64,000 nt of DNA from Kitasatospora sp. MMS16-BH015 (GCF_002943525.1 NZ_CP025394.1:5704001-5768000), one strand, 5' to 3'; shown: positions 7,842 to 16,107, numbered from the stretch's first letter. The notes: generated by a model not told the origin, from the letters alone. Made by a program: numbers and translations.

Positions 7842-9146
7842 GTGAGGCGTCAGCTTCTGGCCGCGATCGGTGTGACGGCGCTACTGGTGTCCCTGGCGGG
7901 GTGCGGCTCGGCCGCCGCCCCGGCCAAGGGAGCCCCCTCGGAGGACCCGAAGGGGGCCACCGGGACGGTCACGGTCTGGCTGATGCCGGAGGCCCAGGCC
8001 AACTGGCCCGAGCTGGTGCAGCAGGTCAACGACCAGTTCGCCGCCAAGTACCCCAAGGTCGAGCTCAGGCTCGACTACCAGACCTGGGGCGAGAAGATCG
8101 ACAGGCTGGACGCCGCGCTCAAGGCCGGCAACGCCCCCGACGTGGTCGAGCTCGGCAACACCGAGACGATGAAGTACGTGCTCAACGGGTCGCTGCTGGC
8201 GGTGGACCGGTCCACCTTCGACAACTCCGACAGCTGGATCAAGGGCCTGGCCAACACCTGCACCTACCAGGACAAGCTGTTCTGCGTGCCGTACTACGCG
8301 GGCGCCCGGGTGGGCATCTACAACGCCACGATGTTCCAGGAGGCCACCGGCAGCGCCGACTTCCCCGCCACCGAGGACGGCCTGCGGGCGGCCCTGGACA
8401 AGCTGACGGCCAAGCACAAGGGCGACAAGTCCTTCTCCCCGCTCTACCTGCCCGGCCCGTACTGGTACGCCGCGATGTCCTACGTCTCGGCCACCGGCGG
8501 GGCGATCGCCCGGTTCGACAGCGCCGGCCAGTGGCACGGGGCCCTCAACGAGCAGAAGTCCCAGGACGGGCTCCAGCACTTCGTCGACCTGGTCAAGGCC
8601 TACAACCACGGCGACCTGACCGCGAACGAGGCCAACCAGGCCCAGGTGCTCGGCAAGTCCAAGGCCGCGATGCTCTACGGCAACAGCTGGGAGGCGGCCG
8701 GCGCGATCGCCCCGGTCGGCGGCGACCCGAAGCTCTCCGGCTCGCTCAAGGTGGCCGGCATGCCCGGGCCCGGCAACAAGCCGCTGCCCTCCTTCATCGG
8801 CGGCTCCGACCTCGCGGTGACGGCCAAGTCGCCCGCCGCCAAGCTCGCGGCCGACTGGATCCGGATGTTCACCAGCACCAGGTCCGAGCAGGTGCTGGCC
8901 GACAAGGACACCCTGCCGAACAACATCACCCAGCTGGCCCCGCTCCGGGCCAAGCCCGCCACCGCGGCCGCGGCCAACGCGGCCGCCGACGCCTGGTTCA
9001 CCCCGTTGGCCCCCGGCTGGGGAGCGGTGGAGAAGCAGAACGTGCTGGTCGACATGTTGAACGACATCTTCAAGGGCGCCTCGGTGGACGCCGCCACCAA
9101 GGCGGCCGACGCCCGGATCGACCAGCTGATCAACAACCCCTCCTGA
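7842..9146 (+). CDS. DasA-like sugar-binding lipoprotein (paralogue)
   Basis: A 434-residue solute-binding lipoprotein. Signal MRRQLLAAIGVTALLVSLAG is followed by the lipobox cysteine in LAGCGS. It aligns with DasA along its length (shared PDVVELGNTET, VPYYAGAR, WYAAMSYV, LPNNITQLAPL; about 45% identity by eye), so it is an old duplicate. It carries a cysteine pair absent from DasA (CTYQDKLFC), possibly a disulfide in the cleft region. The GTG at 7842 has GGAGG five bases upstream. No permease genes follow, so it probably shares DasBC or serves another channel, perhaps with a different amino-sugar oligomer as ligand. Ligand is inferred from the dre boxes only. Confidence 0.88.
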   Translation: MRRQLLAAIGVTALLVSLAGCGSAAAPAKGAPSEDPKGATGTVTVWLMPEAQANWPELVQQVNDQFAAKYPKVELRLDYQTWGEKIDRLDAALKAGNAPDVVELGNTETMKYVLNGSLLAVDRSTFDNSDSWIKGLANTCTYQDKLFCVPYYAGARVGIYNATMFQEATGSADFPATEDGLRAALDKLTAKHKGDKSFSPLYLPGPYWYAAMSYVSATGGAIARFDSAGQWHGALNEQKSQDGLQHFVDLVKAYNHGDLTANEANQAQVLGKSKAAMLYGNSWEAAGAIAPVGGDPKLSGSLKVAGMPGPGNKPLPSFIGGSDLAVTAKSPAAKLAADWIRMFTSTRSEQVLADKDTLPNNITQLAPLRAKPATAAAANAAADAWFTPLAPGWGAVEKQNVLVDMLNDIFKGASVDAATKAADARIDQLINNPS

Positions 9147-9233
9147 CCACGTCAGTGCCGCCGGCCCGGGCCCACGGAACTGGCTCGGGCCTGCGGCGCC
9201 CCGTAGGATCGACGCTGTACCACCGCAGCGAGT

Positions 9234-9263
9234 GTGCGGACTCGCCGCCGTAGAGGTCCCTCC
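9234..9263 (+). pseudogene. Possible remnant of a second dasD 3' end
   Basis: About 26 bases here (core CTCGCCGCCGT) match the end of dasD at roughly 7539-7566 with some three mismatches, and in one frame encode CGLAAVEV, as dasD does. It lies between the dasA paralogue and the SIS gene. The simplest reading is that a dasABCD unit was duplicated and later lost its B-D genes. The match is short and in GC-rich DNA, so it could be chance. Confidence 0.35.
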
Positions 9264-9316
9264 GCCGGGCAGCCGCCCGGGGAGGGTACGGACCCATCTC
9301 ATCGGAGGCTCATCAG

Positions 9317-10393
9317 ATGTCCGACACGCAGGCTCAATCTCCCTTCGGGGCCACCCCCGTTCCCGGCCGCATCATGGCGGCGGAGATGGCCGAGCAGCCG
9401 GCCGTCCTCCAGCGCATCCTCGACGAGGGCGCGCCCAAGATCCGCGAGATCGCGGCCGAGATCGCCGCCCGCAACCCCCGGTTCGTGCTGCTGACCGCCC
9501 GCGGCACCTCCGACAACGCCGCGCTGTACGCCAAGTACCTGGTCGAGGTGCTGCTGGGCAAGCCGGCCGGCCTGACCTCGATGTCCACCACCACCGCCTA
9601 CGGCGCCAAGCCGGACCTCACCGACTGCCTGGTCATCACCGTCAGCCAGTCCGGCGGCTCGCCCGACCTGGTGGCCTCCACCAAGGCCGCCCGCGAGGCC
9701 GGTGCGATCACCCTGGCGGTGACCAACAACGCCGGCTCGCCGCTGGCCGAGGTCTCCGAGTTCCACATCGACGTGCTGGCGGGCCCGGAGAAGGCGCTGC
9801 CGGCCACCAAGACCTACACCGCCGAGCTGCTCGCCCTCTACCTGCTGGTCGAGGGCCTGCGTGGCGGCGACGGCTCCGCCGCCAAGGCGCTGCCCGAGCT
9901 GGCCGCCGGCATCCTGGCCCGCCAGGCCGAGGTCAAGGCGCTGGCCGAGCGGTACCGCTTCGCGCAGCGCCTGGTGCTCACCTCGCGCGGCTACGGCTAC
10001 CCGACGGCCCGCGAGGCCGCGCTGAAGCTCATGGAGACCACCTACATCCCGGCCTCCCCGTTCTCCGGCGCCGACCTGCTGCACGGCCCGCTGGCCATGG
10101 TCGACAACGTCTCCCCGGTCATCGCGATCGTGCCCGACGGCAAGGGCGGCGAGGCCCTCCAGCCCGTCCTGGACCGCCTGCGCGGCCGGGGCGCCGACCT
10201 CGTGGTGATCGGCCAGCAGGAGCAGGTCGACGCCGCCTCGGCCGGCTTCGCCCTCCCGGCCGGCGTCCCCGAGGAGGTCCAGCCGATCCTGGAGATCCTC
10301 CCGCTCCAGCAGCTCGCCTACGAGGTCACCATCGCCCGCGGCCAGGACCCGGACGCCCCGCGCGCCCTCGCCAAGGTCACCGAGACGCACTGA
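9317..10393 (+). CDS. SIS-domain aminosugar-phosphate isomerase/deaminase (GlmS-C/NagB-II type)
   Basis: A 358-residue protein made of two SIS domains (about 40-170 and 195-340). It shows TARGTSDNAALYAKYL, the phosphosugar loop ITVSQSGGSPDL and SRGYGYPTAREAALKLMETT, as in the isomerase half of GlmS, but has no glutaminase domain. Such stand-alone forms act as GlcN-6-P deaminases (NagB-II) or related aminosugar-phosphate enzymes in the cytosol. Position beside das genes, where some relatives carry nagB, supports conversion of GlcN-6-P to Fru-6-P plus ammonia or detoxification of a related intermediate. The ATG follows CGGAGG. The exact reaction is inferred. A strong terminator follows. Confidence 0.82.
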   Translation: MSDTQAQSPFGATPVPGRIMAAEMAEQPAVLQRILDEGAPKIREIAAEIAARNPRFVLLTARGTSDNAALYAKYLVEVLLGKPAGLTSMSTTTAYGAKPDLTDCLVITVSQSGGSPDLVASTKAAREAGAITLAVTNNAGSPLAEVSEFHIDVLAGPEKALPATKTYTAELLALYLLVEGLRGGDGSAAKALPELAAGILARQAEVKALAERYRFAQRLVLTSRGYGYPTAREAALKLMETTYIPASPFSGADLLHGPLAMVDNVSPVIAIVPDGKGGEALQPVLDRLRGRGADLVVIGQQEQVDAASAGFALPAGVPEEVQPILEILPLQQLAYEVTIARGQDPDAPRALAKVTETH

Positions 10394-10400
10394 CCTGCCG

Positions 10401-10450
10401 CCGGTACGACTGAGGCCCCGTCCGTTCGGATGGGGCCTCAGTCGTACCGG
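10401..10450 (+). terminator. Long perfect hairpin after the SIS gene
   Basis: Nineteen-base perfect arms (10401-10419, CCGGTACGACTGAGGCCCC, and complement 10432-10450) enclose a 12-base loop. There is no U tract, as is common for actinobacterial terminators. It ends the SIS transcript. Confidence 0.8.
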
Positions 10451-10650
10451 CGGGTGGGCCGGAAAACACTACGGGCCACGGCGCCGACACAGGACCCTCA
10501 ACCTGTGCGGCACCGCAGCCCGGAGCTGTCGTCGGGCGCCGTGGTGGCCGGGAGCTGTGCGGGGCTACCGGTCTTCGGGCGACCGACCGAGGAGCGGCCT
10601 CGCGCGGTCAGGGCAGTTGCGCGGGGGGCCTCTCCTTGGTGCACTTTCAT

Positions 10651-10706
10651 TGTGGACTAGACCAATCTGGATGTCCAGGGCTGCCCGCGGATTGGTCTGG
10701 ACAACT
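10651..10706 (+). promoter_or_regulatory. Two dre-like boxes before the sensor kinase
   Basis: TGGACTAGACCA (10653-10664) and TGGTCTGGACAA (10693-10704) each differ from the DasR core TGGTCTAGACCA at one or two positions. Their centres are 40 bp apart and 55-102 bp before the kinase GTG. By sequence they are as good as the second box at dasA. Binding by DasR is inferred. Confidence 0.6.
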
Positions 10707-10760
10707 CCGTGGACGCACCTCCTGGCGGCCCCTGGCCTCGCCGGGGGCTACGCTCGGGCT

Positions 10761-12281
10761 GTGCCCTCGCTGAACGATCTCGTCCGCCGCCACACCACCC
10801 TCACCGGTGCCGACGTGGAGTGGCTCCACCTGCTGGTCTCGGAGTGGCAGCTGCTCTCCGACCTCTCCTTCGCCGACCTGGTGCTCTGGATCCCCACCTG
10901 GGACGGCATCCGGTACGTCTCGGTGGCCCAGATGCGGCCCAACACCGGCCCCACCTCGTACCAGGACGACATGGTCGGCCACCTGGTGCCCCGGGGTCGC
11001 CGGCCGCTGCTCGACGCGGCCTTCGACGAGGGGCGGATCGTCCGCGAGGGCGACCCGGAGTGGCGCGAGGAGGTGCCGGTGCGGGTGGAGTCGATCCCCG
11101 TCCGGCGCGAGGGCAAGGTGCTCGGGGTGATCGCCCGGAACACCAATCTGCTGACCGTCCGCACACCCAGCCGGCTGGAGCTCACCTACCTGCAGAGCGC
11201 CTCCGACCTGGCCCAGATGATCGCGGCCGGCACCTTCCCCTACCCGGGCGCCGAGCAGACCGACATGGACGCCGCCCCCCGGGTCGGCGACGGCCTGATC
11301 CGGCTGGACGCCGACGGGATCGTCACCTACGCGAGCCCCAACGCGCTCTCCGCCTACCACCGCCTGGGCCTCACCACGGACCTGGTGGGCAGTCATCTGG
11401 GCCGCACCACGGCCGAGTTGGCGCCCCCGTCGCGCGGGGCGGTGCACGAGGCACTGGTGAAGCTGGCCAGCGGCTGGGCGCCGCGGCAGACCGAGGTGGA
11501 GGCCCAGGGCGGGGTGGTGACCCTGCGGGCCATCCCGCTCAAGCCCAAGGGCACGCTGACCGGCTCGCTGGTGCTGGCCCGGGACGTCACCGAGCTGCGC
11601 CGGCGCGACCGGGAGCTGATGACCAAGGACGCGACCATCCGGGAGATCCACCACCGGGTGAAGAACAACCTCCAGACGGTGGCCGCGCTGCTGCGGCTGC
11701 AGTCCCGCCGGATGGACTCGGAGGCCGGCCGGGCCGCGCTGGACGAGGCGGTGCGCCGGGTCGGCTCGATCGCCATCGTGCACGAGACGCTCTCGCAGAC
11801 CCTGGACGAGCAGGTCGCCTTCGACGAGATCGCCGACCGGGTGCTGGCCATGGTCATGGAGCTCTCCCAGGACGGCCGGGTGGCCACCAAGCGCACCGGC
11901 AGCTTCGGCATCCTGGCCGCCGAGGTGGCCACCCCGCTGGCGATGGTGCTCACCGAGCTGCTGCAGAACGCGCTGGAGCACGCGTTCGGCCCGAAGGCCG
12001 GCGGCCACCTGGAGGTCAGCGCGCTGCGCGGGCGGGCCCCGGCGCGGGGGACGGGCTGGTCGGAGAGCTGGAACGGCGGGGCCAAGCCGGAGGAGTACCT
12101 GCTGATCACCGTGCAGGACGACGGCCAGGGCATGCCGGAGGGCTTCGACCCGCAGCAGGCGGGCAATCTCGGGCTGCAGATCGTCCGCACCCTGGCCACC
12201 AACGAGCTCGGCGGCACCTTCGACATGGTGGCCGCGCCGGGCGGCGGGACGAAGGTGGTGCTGGAGATCCCCGTGCGGTAA
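10761..12281 (+). CDS. PdtaS-like cytoplasmic sensor histidine kinase
   Basis: A 506-residue soluble kinase: an N-terminal GAF-like sensor (about 10-150), a PAS domain (about 170-280), a HisKA_2-type dimerisation domain with the phospho-acceptor in REIHHRVKNNLQTVAALLRL (near residue 297), and a HATPase domain with LTELLQNALEHAF (N box) and DDGQGMPEGF (G1 box). It has no membrane segment. Kinases of this type phosphorylate response regulators with an RNA-binding ANTAR output, and none is encoded nearby. The GTG at 10761 gives the family N-terminus (VPSLNDLVRRHT); the frame is open further upstream but over the dre-like boxes. Signal unknown; the boxes suggest a link to amino-sugar status. Confidence 0.88.
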   Translation: MPSLNDLVRRHTTLTGADVEWLHLLVSEWQLLSDLSFADLVLWIPTWDGIRYVSVAQMRPNTGPTSYQDDMVGHLVPRGRRPLLDAAFDEGRIVREGDPEWREEVPVRVESIPVRREGKVLGVIARNTNLLTVRTPSRLELTYLQSASDLAQMIAAGTFPYPGAEQTDMDAAPRVGDGLIRLDADGIVTYASPNALSAYHRLGLTTDLVGSHLGRTTAELAPPSRGAVHEALVKLASGWAPRQTEVEAQGGVVTLRAIPLKPKGTLTGSLVLARDVTELRRRDRELMTKDATIREIHHRVKNNLQTVAALLRLQSRRMDSEAGRAALDEAVRRVGSIAIVHETLSQTLDEQVAFDEIADRVLAMVMELSQDGRVATKRTGSFGILAAEVATPLAMVLTELLQNALEHAFGPKAGGHLEVSALRGRAPARGTGWSESWNGGAKPEEYLLITVQDDGQGMPEGFDPQQAGNLGLQIVRTLATNELGGTFDMVAAPGGGTKVVLEIPVR

Positions 12282-12338
12282 CCGCAGTGCGGGGGAGGGG
12301 AGTTGAGGGCCCGCGCGGGCAGGCCCGGAGAGCGAAAC

Positions 12339-12378
12339 GAGGCCCTGCCGACCGGGGGGGGTGGGTCGGCAGGGCCTC
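12339..12378 (+). terminator. Terminator after the sensor kinase
   Basis: Perfect 15-base arms, GAGGCCCTGCCGACC (12339-12353) and its complement (12364-12378), flank a G-rich ten-base loop. It lies between the convergent kinase and wblE genes and can serve either strand. The rest of 12282-12650 shows a second small GGCCG hairpin and no gene. Confidence 0.75.
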
Positions 12379-12650
12379 TCAACCCGTTCCGGCCGTCGGG
12401 GGGAGTCGGCCGGAACGGGGGCTCGTGGTGGTGCTGTGACGCCCGGTGCGTTGCACACGGTGAGCGCCCTAGGTCCACAATATTGCTCTAAGTGAACAGT
12501 ATCAAGTGCCAGGGCCGCTCGGCGTCGCACGATCTCGCCCGACTGTGGGACGGGGCGTGATCCGCGCTGCGGAAGGCTTCGGCCGAAGGAGCGGCGAAGC
12601 CCTTGATCATGAGTTGATCGGGTCGTGCGGTGTGCCGTGAAGGCAGCGGG

Positions 12651-12902
12651 TCAGGCGGTGCGGGCGCGGTTGCGGGCAGCGCGGCGCTTCATCGCACGAC
12701 GCTCGTCCTCGCTCATGCCGCCCCAGACGCCGGCGTCCTGGCCGGTCTCGAGTGCCCACTGCAGGCACTGCTCCATGACGGGGCAGCGGCGGCACACGGC
12801 CTTGGCTTCCTCGATCTGCAGCAGAGCAGGGCCGGTGTTCCCGATCGGGAAGAACAGCTCCGGGTCCTCTTCGCGGCAGACAGCGCGGTGGCGCCAGTCC
12901 AT
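12651..12902 (-). CDS. wblE: WhiB-like iron-sulfur protein WblE
   Basis: An 83-residue Wbl protein. Four conserved cysteines (AVCREED, then AVCRRCPVMEQCL) should hold a [4Fe-4S] cluster; the GVWGG turn and the basic C-terminal helix (RRAMKRRAARNRAR) bind sigma factor and DNA. The sequence MDWRHRAVCREEDPELFFP matches Streptomyces WblE, orthologue of mycobacterial WhiB1. The ATG at 12902 has GGAGGAG seven bases upstream; the frame is open further but that extension is not WhiB-like. WhiB1-type proteins respond to NO and act with the principal sigma factor. Confidence 0.95.
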   Translation of the reverse strand: MDWRHRAVCREEDPELFFPIGNTGPALLQIEEAKAVCRRCPVMEQCLQWALETGQDAGVWGGMSEDERRAMKRRAARNRARTA

Positions 12903-13242
12903 GTTCGTCCAACTCCTCCGGTCGGTAGGGCTGTGGCCCCGGCCGACGCAATCGTGGTGGCTTGTGAATGTGAACGCTTTCACGAATCCCGCAACAGCAA
13001 AAGGGACCAAAGGCCTGATCAGGCCGGGGTGGTCTGTGCTGGGGTGGGGTTCGGGCTATCAAGGGACTCCGTGCTGCGACGTGTCCCGATCGCCATGTAG
13101 AGGTTCGCAAACCTCGGGCTCGGATACAACCCCCTTCGGTGAGGAATTTTTGATTCTTCGGTGTCGCATAGCTCACAGCCCGTACTTCTTAGGGGTGAAG
13201 GGGGCTTGTGCGTTCGAGAAGAAGGGTCGAGCCCCCTTCTGG
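12903..13242. other. Intergenic region with a hairpin at 13197-13239
   Basis: No gene is seen in these 340 bases. They must hold the wblE promoter (minus strand). At 13197-13206 and 13230-13239 the arms GAAGGGGGCT and AGCCCCCTTC form a ten-base stem with a loop that itself pairs weakly (TTCGAGAA). It lies four bases past the lipid kinase stop and is the likely terminator of that gene. The stretch 13130-13190 is less GC-rich than its surroundings. Confidence 0.55.
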
Positions 13243-14214
13243 TCACACAATCACACGCAGTGCCCGCCGAACGCCTGTGAAACTGACGCGACTCCTGTCT
13301 CCAAGGTGGTCCCCGTCGACCTGAAATGGGGCCGGTTCCTCTGAAACCAAGGTGAAGTGTCGGACGTCGTGATAGGAGACGACGTGCTTGCCCCTTGGGC
13401 CGACCGGCCGCTCGGCCGTGTCCGCAGGCGTGTGCGAGCGCAGAATCTGACGGACCGTTCGAGCCGTGCCGAACGCGGTCATTCGAGTGATGCCGAAGAC
13501 GTCGAGGTCCTTCTCGAAGGAGGCGCCCGGCGAAGGGAGCACCGGACGGTTGCCGAGATACGTCCACGGAGAGGTGTTGGAAACTATGGTCATCACCAGA
13601 CCGGGCACGGGTTCTTGCCCGTTCAGCTCAAGGGTGATCGGACCCGAACGACGGTGTTCACGCTCCGTGACGTAGTGCCGGAGCGCCTGGTTGACGTACA
13701 GGGCGTGAGTTGACTTCCGCCCGGCCTTGCGCTGCTCCTCGACCCGGCCGACCACGCCGGCGTCGAAGCCGAGCCCCGCGGTGAAGGTGAACCAGCGGTC
13801 CGGCACGCCCTCGGTCATCGCCTTGCCCAGGCTGATCGCCCGCTCGCGGCGGTGCTCCAGCGCGTCGAGCAGTGCCCCGGTCGCCTCCACGGGGTCGTTC
13901 GGCAGGCCCAGCGCGCGGGCGAAGACGTTGGTGGAGCCGCCCGGGACCACCGCCAGGCGGGGCAGCCGGTCGGCCGGCCCATGGGCCAGGAGGCCGTTCA
14001 CGACCTCGTTGACGGTGCCGTCGCCCCCGAGGGCCACCACCAGGTCCACCGTGCCGTCCTCGGCCGCCGAGCGCGCCAGATCCCGGGCGTGGCCCCGGTA
14101 CTCGGTGTGCGCGACCTCCAGCTTCAGGTCGCTGCGCAGAGCGTGGGTCAGGACGTCGCGGGTCCGTCCGCTGGTGGTGGTCGCCTTCGGGTTCACGACC
14201 AGGAGAGCGCGCAT
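13243..14214 (-). CDS. Diacylglycerol kinase-family lipid kinase
   Basis: A 323-residue protein beginning MRALLVVNPKATTTSG, with the catalytic glycine loop ALGGDGTVNEVVNG near residue 63 and VVPGGSTNVFARALGL, both diagnostic of the DAGK catalytic domain. The C-terminal half is the usual beta sandwich ending FQVDGDHLGDRSRVSF. Enzymes of this family phosphorylate diacylglycerol or related lipids with ATP at the inner face of the membrane, recycling lipid into phospholipid synthesis. The ATG start puts the first strand in place. It is a single gene, with a hairpin just after its stop. Confidence 0.9.
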   Translation of the reverse strand: MRALLVVNPKATTTSGRTRDVLTHALRSDLKLEVAHTEYRGHARDLARSAAEDGTVDLVVALGGDGTVNEVVNGLLAHGPADRLPRLAVVPGGSTNVFARALGLPNDPVEATGALLDALEHRRERAISLGKAMTEGVPDRWFTFTAGLGFDAGVVGRVEEQRKAGRKSTHALYVNQALRHYVTEREHRRSGPITLELNGQEPVPGLVMTIVSNTSPWTYLGNRPVLPSPGASFEKDLDVFGITRMTAFGTARTVRQILRSHTPADTAERPVGPRGKHVVSYHDVRHFTLVSEEPAPFQVDGDHLGDRSRVSFTGVRRALRVIV

Positions 14215-14300
14215 GGCGCTCAGCCTACGGGGCGCCGCGCCGCGATCGGACGTGCCCGCCCCGTCCGAGCGCCGGGCGGGCGGCGACGTACCCTGCTGGG

Positions 14301-14690
14301 GTGACCACGGAGACCAGCACCCCCGCCAAGCCCACCCCCCTGATCGTCGGTGCCGCGATCACCCTGCTGGAGGGCGCCGCCCTCGCCGGGTGGGGCGTCT
14401 ACGACCTGGTCAGCGGCCTGACCGGCCCCTCGGCCGACCTCGGCCGCAGCGAGTTCGGCGGGGTGATCCTGCTGGTGATGGGCCTGCTGCCGCTGCTCGC
14501 CGGCCGGGCCCTGCTGCGCGGCCGCCGCTGGGGCCGGAGCCCGGCCGTGCTGACCAACTCGCTCTGCCTGCCGGTGGCGTACTTCATGTGGCCGGTGCAG
14601 CCGGCCGGGGCGGTGGCCGTCGCGGTGCTCGGCCTCGCGGGGATCGTCCTGCTGCTCAACCCGAAGGTGACGCACACCCTCTACGGGTGA
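14301..14690 (+). CDS. Small four-helix membrane protein, unknown function
   Basis: A 129-residue protein with hydrophobic stretches near 14-40, 52-68, 82-97 and 101-120, and a cytoplasmic Thr/Pro-rich start (MTTETSTPAKPTP). It is divergent from the lipid kinase by 86 bp, so the two share a promoter region. I recognise it only as the kind of hypothetical protein common in streptomycetes; no motif assigns a role. A palindromic repeat, later split by an IS30 element, begins ten bases after the stop. Confidence 0.75.
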   Translation: MTTETSTPAKPTPLIVGAAITLLEGAALAGWGVYDLVSGLTGPSADLGRSEFGGVILLVMGLLPLLAGRALLRGRRWGRSPAVLTNSLCLPVAYFMWPVQPAGAVAVAVLGLAGIVLLLNPKVTHTLYG

Positions 14691-14731
14691 GTGGCACTAC
14701 CCAGGGGCGCGGGGAACTGGGTGGTTTCTAG

Positions 14732-16027
14732 CGGTCGTTGCAACACGTGGTTGGTTGTCTAGGCCGTGTGGAGTTTATGCAGGCGCTCGGCTGGGGTGTC
14801 CCAGTCGAGCGTTTTGCGTGGGCGGCCGTTGAGTTGGGCGGCGACGGCGGCCAGGTGTTCGGGGCTGTGGACGGACAGGTCGGTGCCCTTGGGGAAGTAC
14901 TGGCGGAGCAGGCCGTTGGTGTTCTCGTTGGAGCCGCGCTGCCAGGGGCTGGCGGGGTCGCAGAAGTAGACCGGGACGTCGGTGGCGATCGTGAAGTCGG
15001 CGTGCCGGGCCATCTCGGCGCCCTGGTCCCAGGCCAGGGACCGCCTGAGGTGGGCGGGCAGGGTCTGGACGGTCGCCACGAGGGCGTCGCGGACCTGTTC
15101 GGCGCCGCGGCCGGCCGGGAGGTGCAGGAGCATGACGTAGCGGGTGGCGCGCTCGACCAGGGTGCCGATCGCCGAGGCGCCGTCCTTGCCGATGATCAGG
15201 TCGCCCTCCCAGTGGCCGGGGACGGCCCGGTCGTCCGCCTCCGCGGGGCGTTCGCTGATCATGACCATGGGGTGGGCGAAGCGGGGGCGGCGGGTGGCGG
15301 CCTGCCGGTGCGGGATCCGCCGGGCCCGGCCGGTGCGCAGGGCGGCGGCGACCTCGCGGCGCAACTCGCCCCGGCCCTGGAGGTAGAGGGTCTGGTAGAC
15401 GGTTTCGACAGCCACGTGCATCTCCGGCCGGTCGGGGAAGGTTTCCCGTAGAGCCTGGCAGATCTGCTCCGGGCTCCACCTCAGGTCCAGGAGGTGCTGG
15501 ATGAAGTCCCGCAGCTCGGGAGTCTGCCCGATCTTGCGCGGTTTGGGGCGGGGCCGGCGGGCGTTCGCGCGGGCCTGGGCCGCGTGCGGGCGGTAGGCGC
15601 CGCTGACCGGGTGGGCGTTGCGGGTGATCTCCCGGCTGACGGTGGACGGGCTGCGGCCGAGTTCCGCGGCGATTGCCCGGACGGTGGCCTTCTCCCGCAG
15701 CCGGTCGGCGATGTGGATCCGTTCCGCCTCGGTCAGGAACCGTGACCGCCCTGCCGGCCCGGTCGGCGGCGCCGGCTTCCCGTCGAGGTCGAGGGGAGCC
15801 GGCGCCGTGCGCTGGGTGCCGGTCGGCTTGCGCCCGTTACGCCACTTCTGGCCGGTCCTGCGGTCGACGCCGACGATCCGGCATGCCTCGGTGTTGCTCA
15901 CGCCCTGCTGCACGAGCCGGGAGTATGCCGCCCGCTCCCGCAGCAGCTTCCGCCGACCCTGCGGTCTGCGGTTGCCACGGATCTCGAAGTCCATCGCATC
16001 CCCTGAACTGGGGTGTTGCAACGACTC
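14732..16027 (-). mobile_element. IS30-family insertion sequence
   Basis: An element of 1,296 bp. The 13-bp perfect inverted repeats GTCGTTGCAACAC lie at 14734-14746 and, inverted, 16013-16025, two bases inside each end. CTAG flanks both sides (14728-14731 and 16028-16031) and is probably the target duplication, though IS30 relatives usually duplicate fewer bases. One intact transposase fills the element. It has no cargo. Confidence 0.88.
14759..15994 (-). CDS. IS30-family transposase
   Basis: A 411-residue DDE transposase. The N-terminal helix-turn-helix (GVSNTEACRIVGVDRRTGQKW) and a second one (RAIAAELGRSPSTVSREI) bind the inverted repeats. The catalytic core shows HWEGDLIIG (first Asp), LAWDQGAEMARH (second Asp) and SPWQRGSNENTNGLLRQYFP (Glu), the IS30 signature. 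I chose the ATG at 15994 because the upstream TTG lies in the inverted-repeat region. The frame is intact, so the element may be active. Confidence 0.92.
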   Translation of the reverse strand: MDFEIRGNRRPQGRRKLLRERAAYSRLVQQGVSNTEACRIVGVDRRTGQKWRNGRKPTGTQRTAPAPLDLDGKPAPPTGPAGRSRFLTEAERIHIADRLREKATVRAIAAELGRSPSTVSREITRNAHPVSGAYRPHAAQARANARRPRPKPRKIGQTPELRDFIQHLLDLRWSPEQICQALRETFPDRPEMHVAVETVYQTLYLQGRGELRREVAAALRTGRARRIPHRQAATRRPRFAHPMVMISERPAEADDRAVPGHWEGDLIIGKDGASAIGTLVERATRYVMLLHLPAGRGAEQVRDALVATVQTLPAHLRRSLAWDQGAEMARHADFTIATDVPVYFCDPASPWQRGSNENTNGLLRQYFPKGTDLSVHSPEHLAAVAAQLNGRPRKTLDWDTPAERLHKLHTA

Positions 16028-16107
16028 CTAGAACCCAAGCTGCGCGAGCTCGGAAGGCGCGGACCTCTGCCCTGCCGACTTCGCGCAGTTCCCCGCGCCC
16101 CTGGTGG

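Larger units (their letters stand above)
14701..16104. repeat. Palindromic intergenic repeat interrupted by the IS element
   Basis: The left arm CCAGGGGCGCGGGGAACTG (14701-14719) and the right arm CAGTTCCCCGCGCCCCTGG (16086-16104) are perfect complements but are now 1.37 kb apart because the IS30 copy lies between them. Uninterrupted relatives occur at 37050, 43739 and 47212. Before insertion this would have been a bidirectional terminator between the convergent membrane-protein and sigma genes. Confidence 0.8.

Noticed and set aside
10557..10760. 68 extra codons before the sensor kinase
   Set aside because: They cover the dre-like boxes and lack a ribosome site; family similarity begins at the GTG at 10761.
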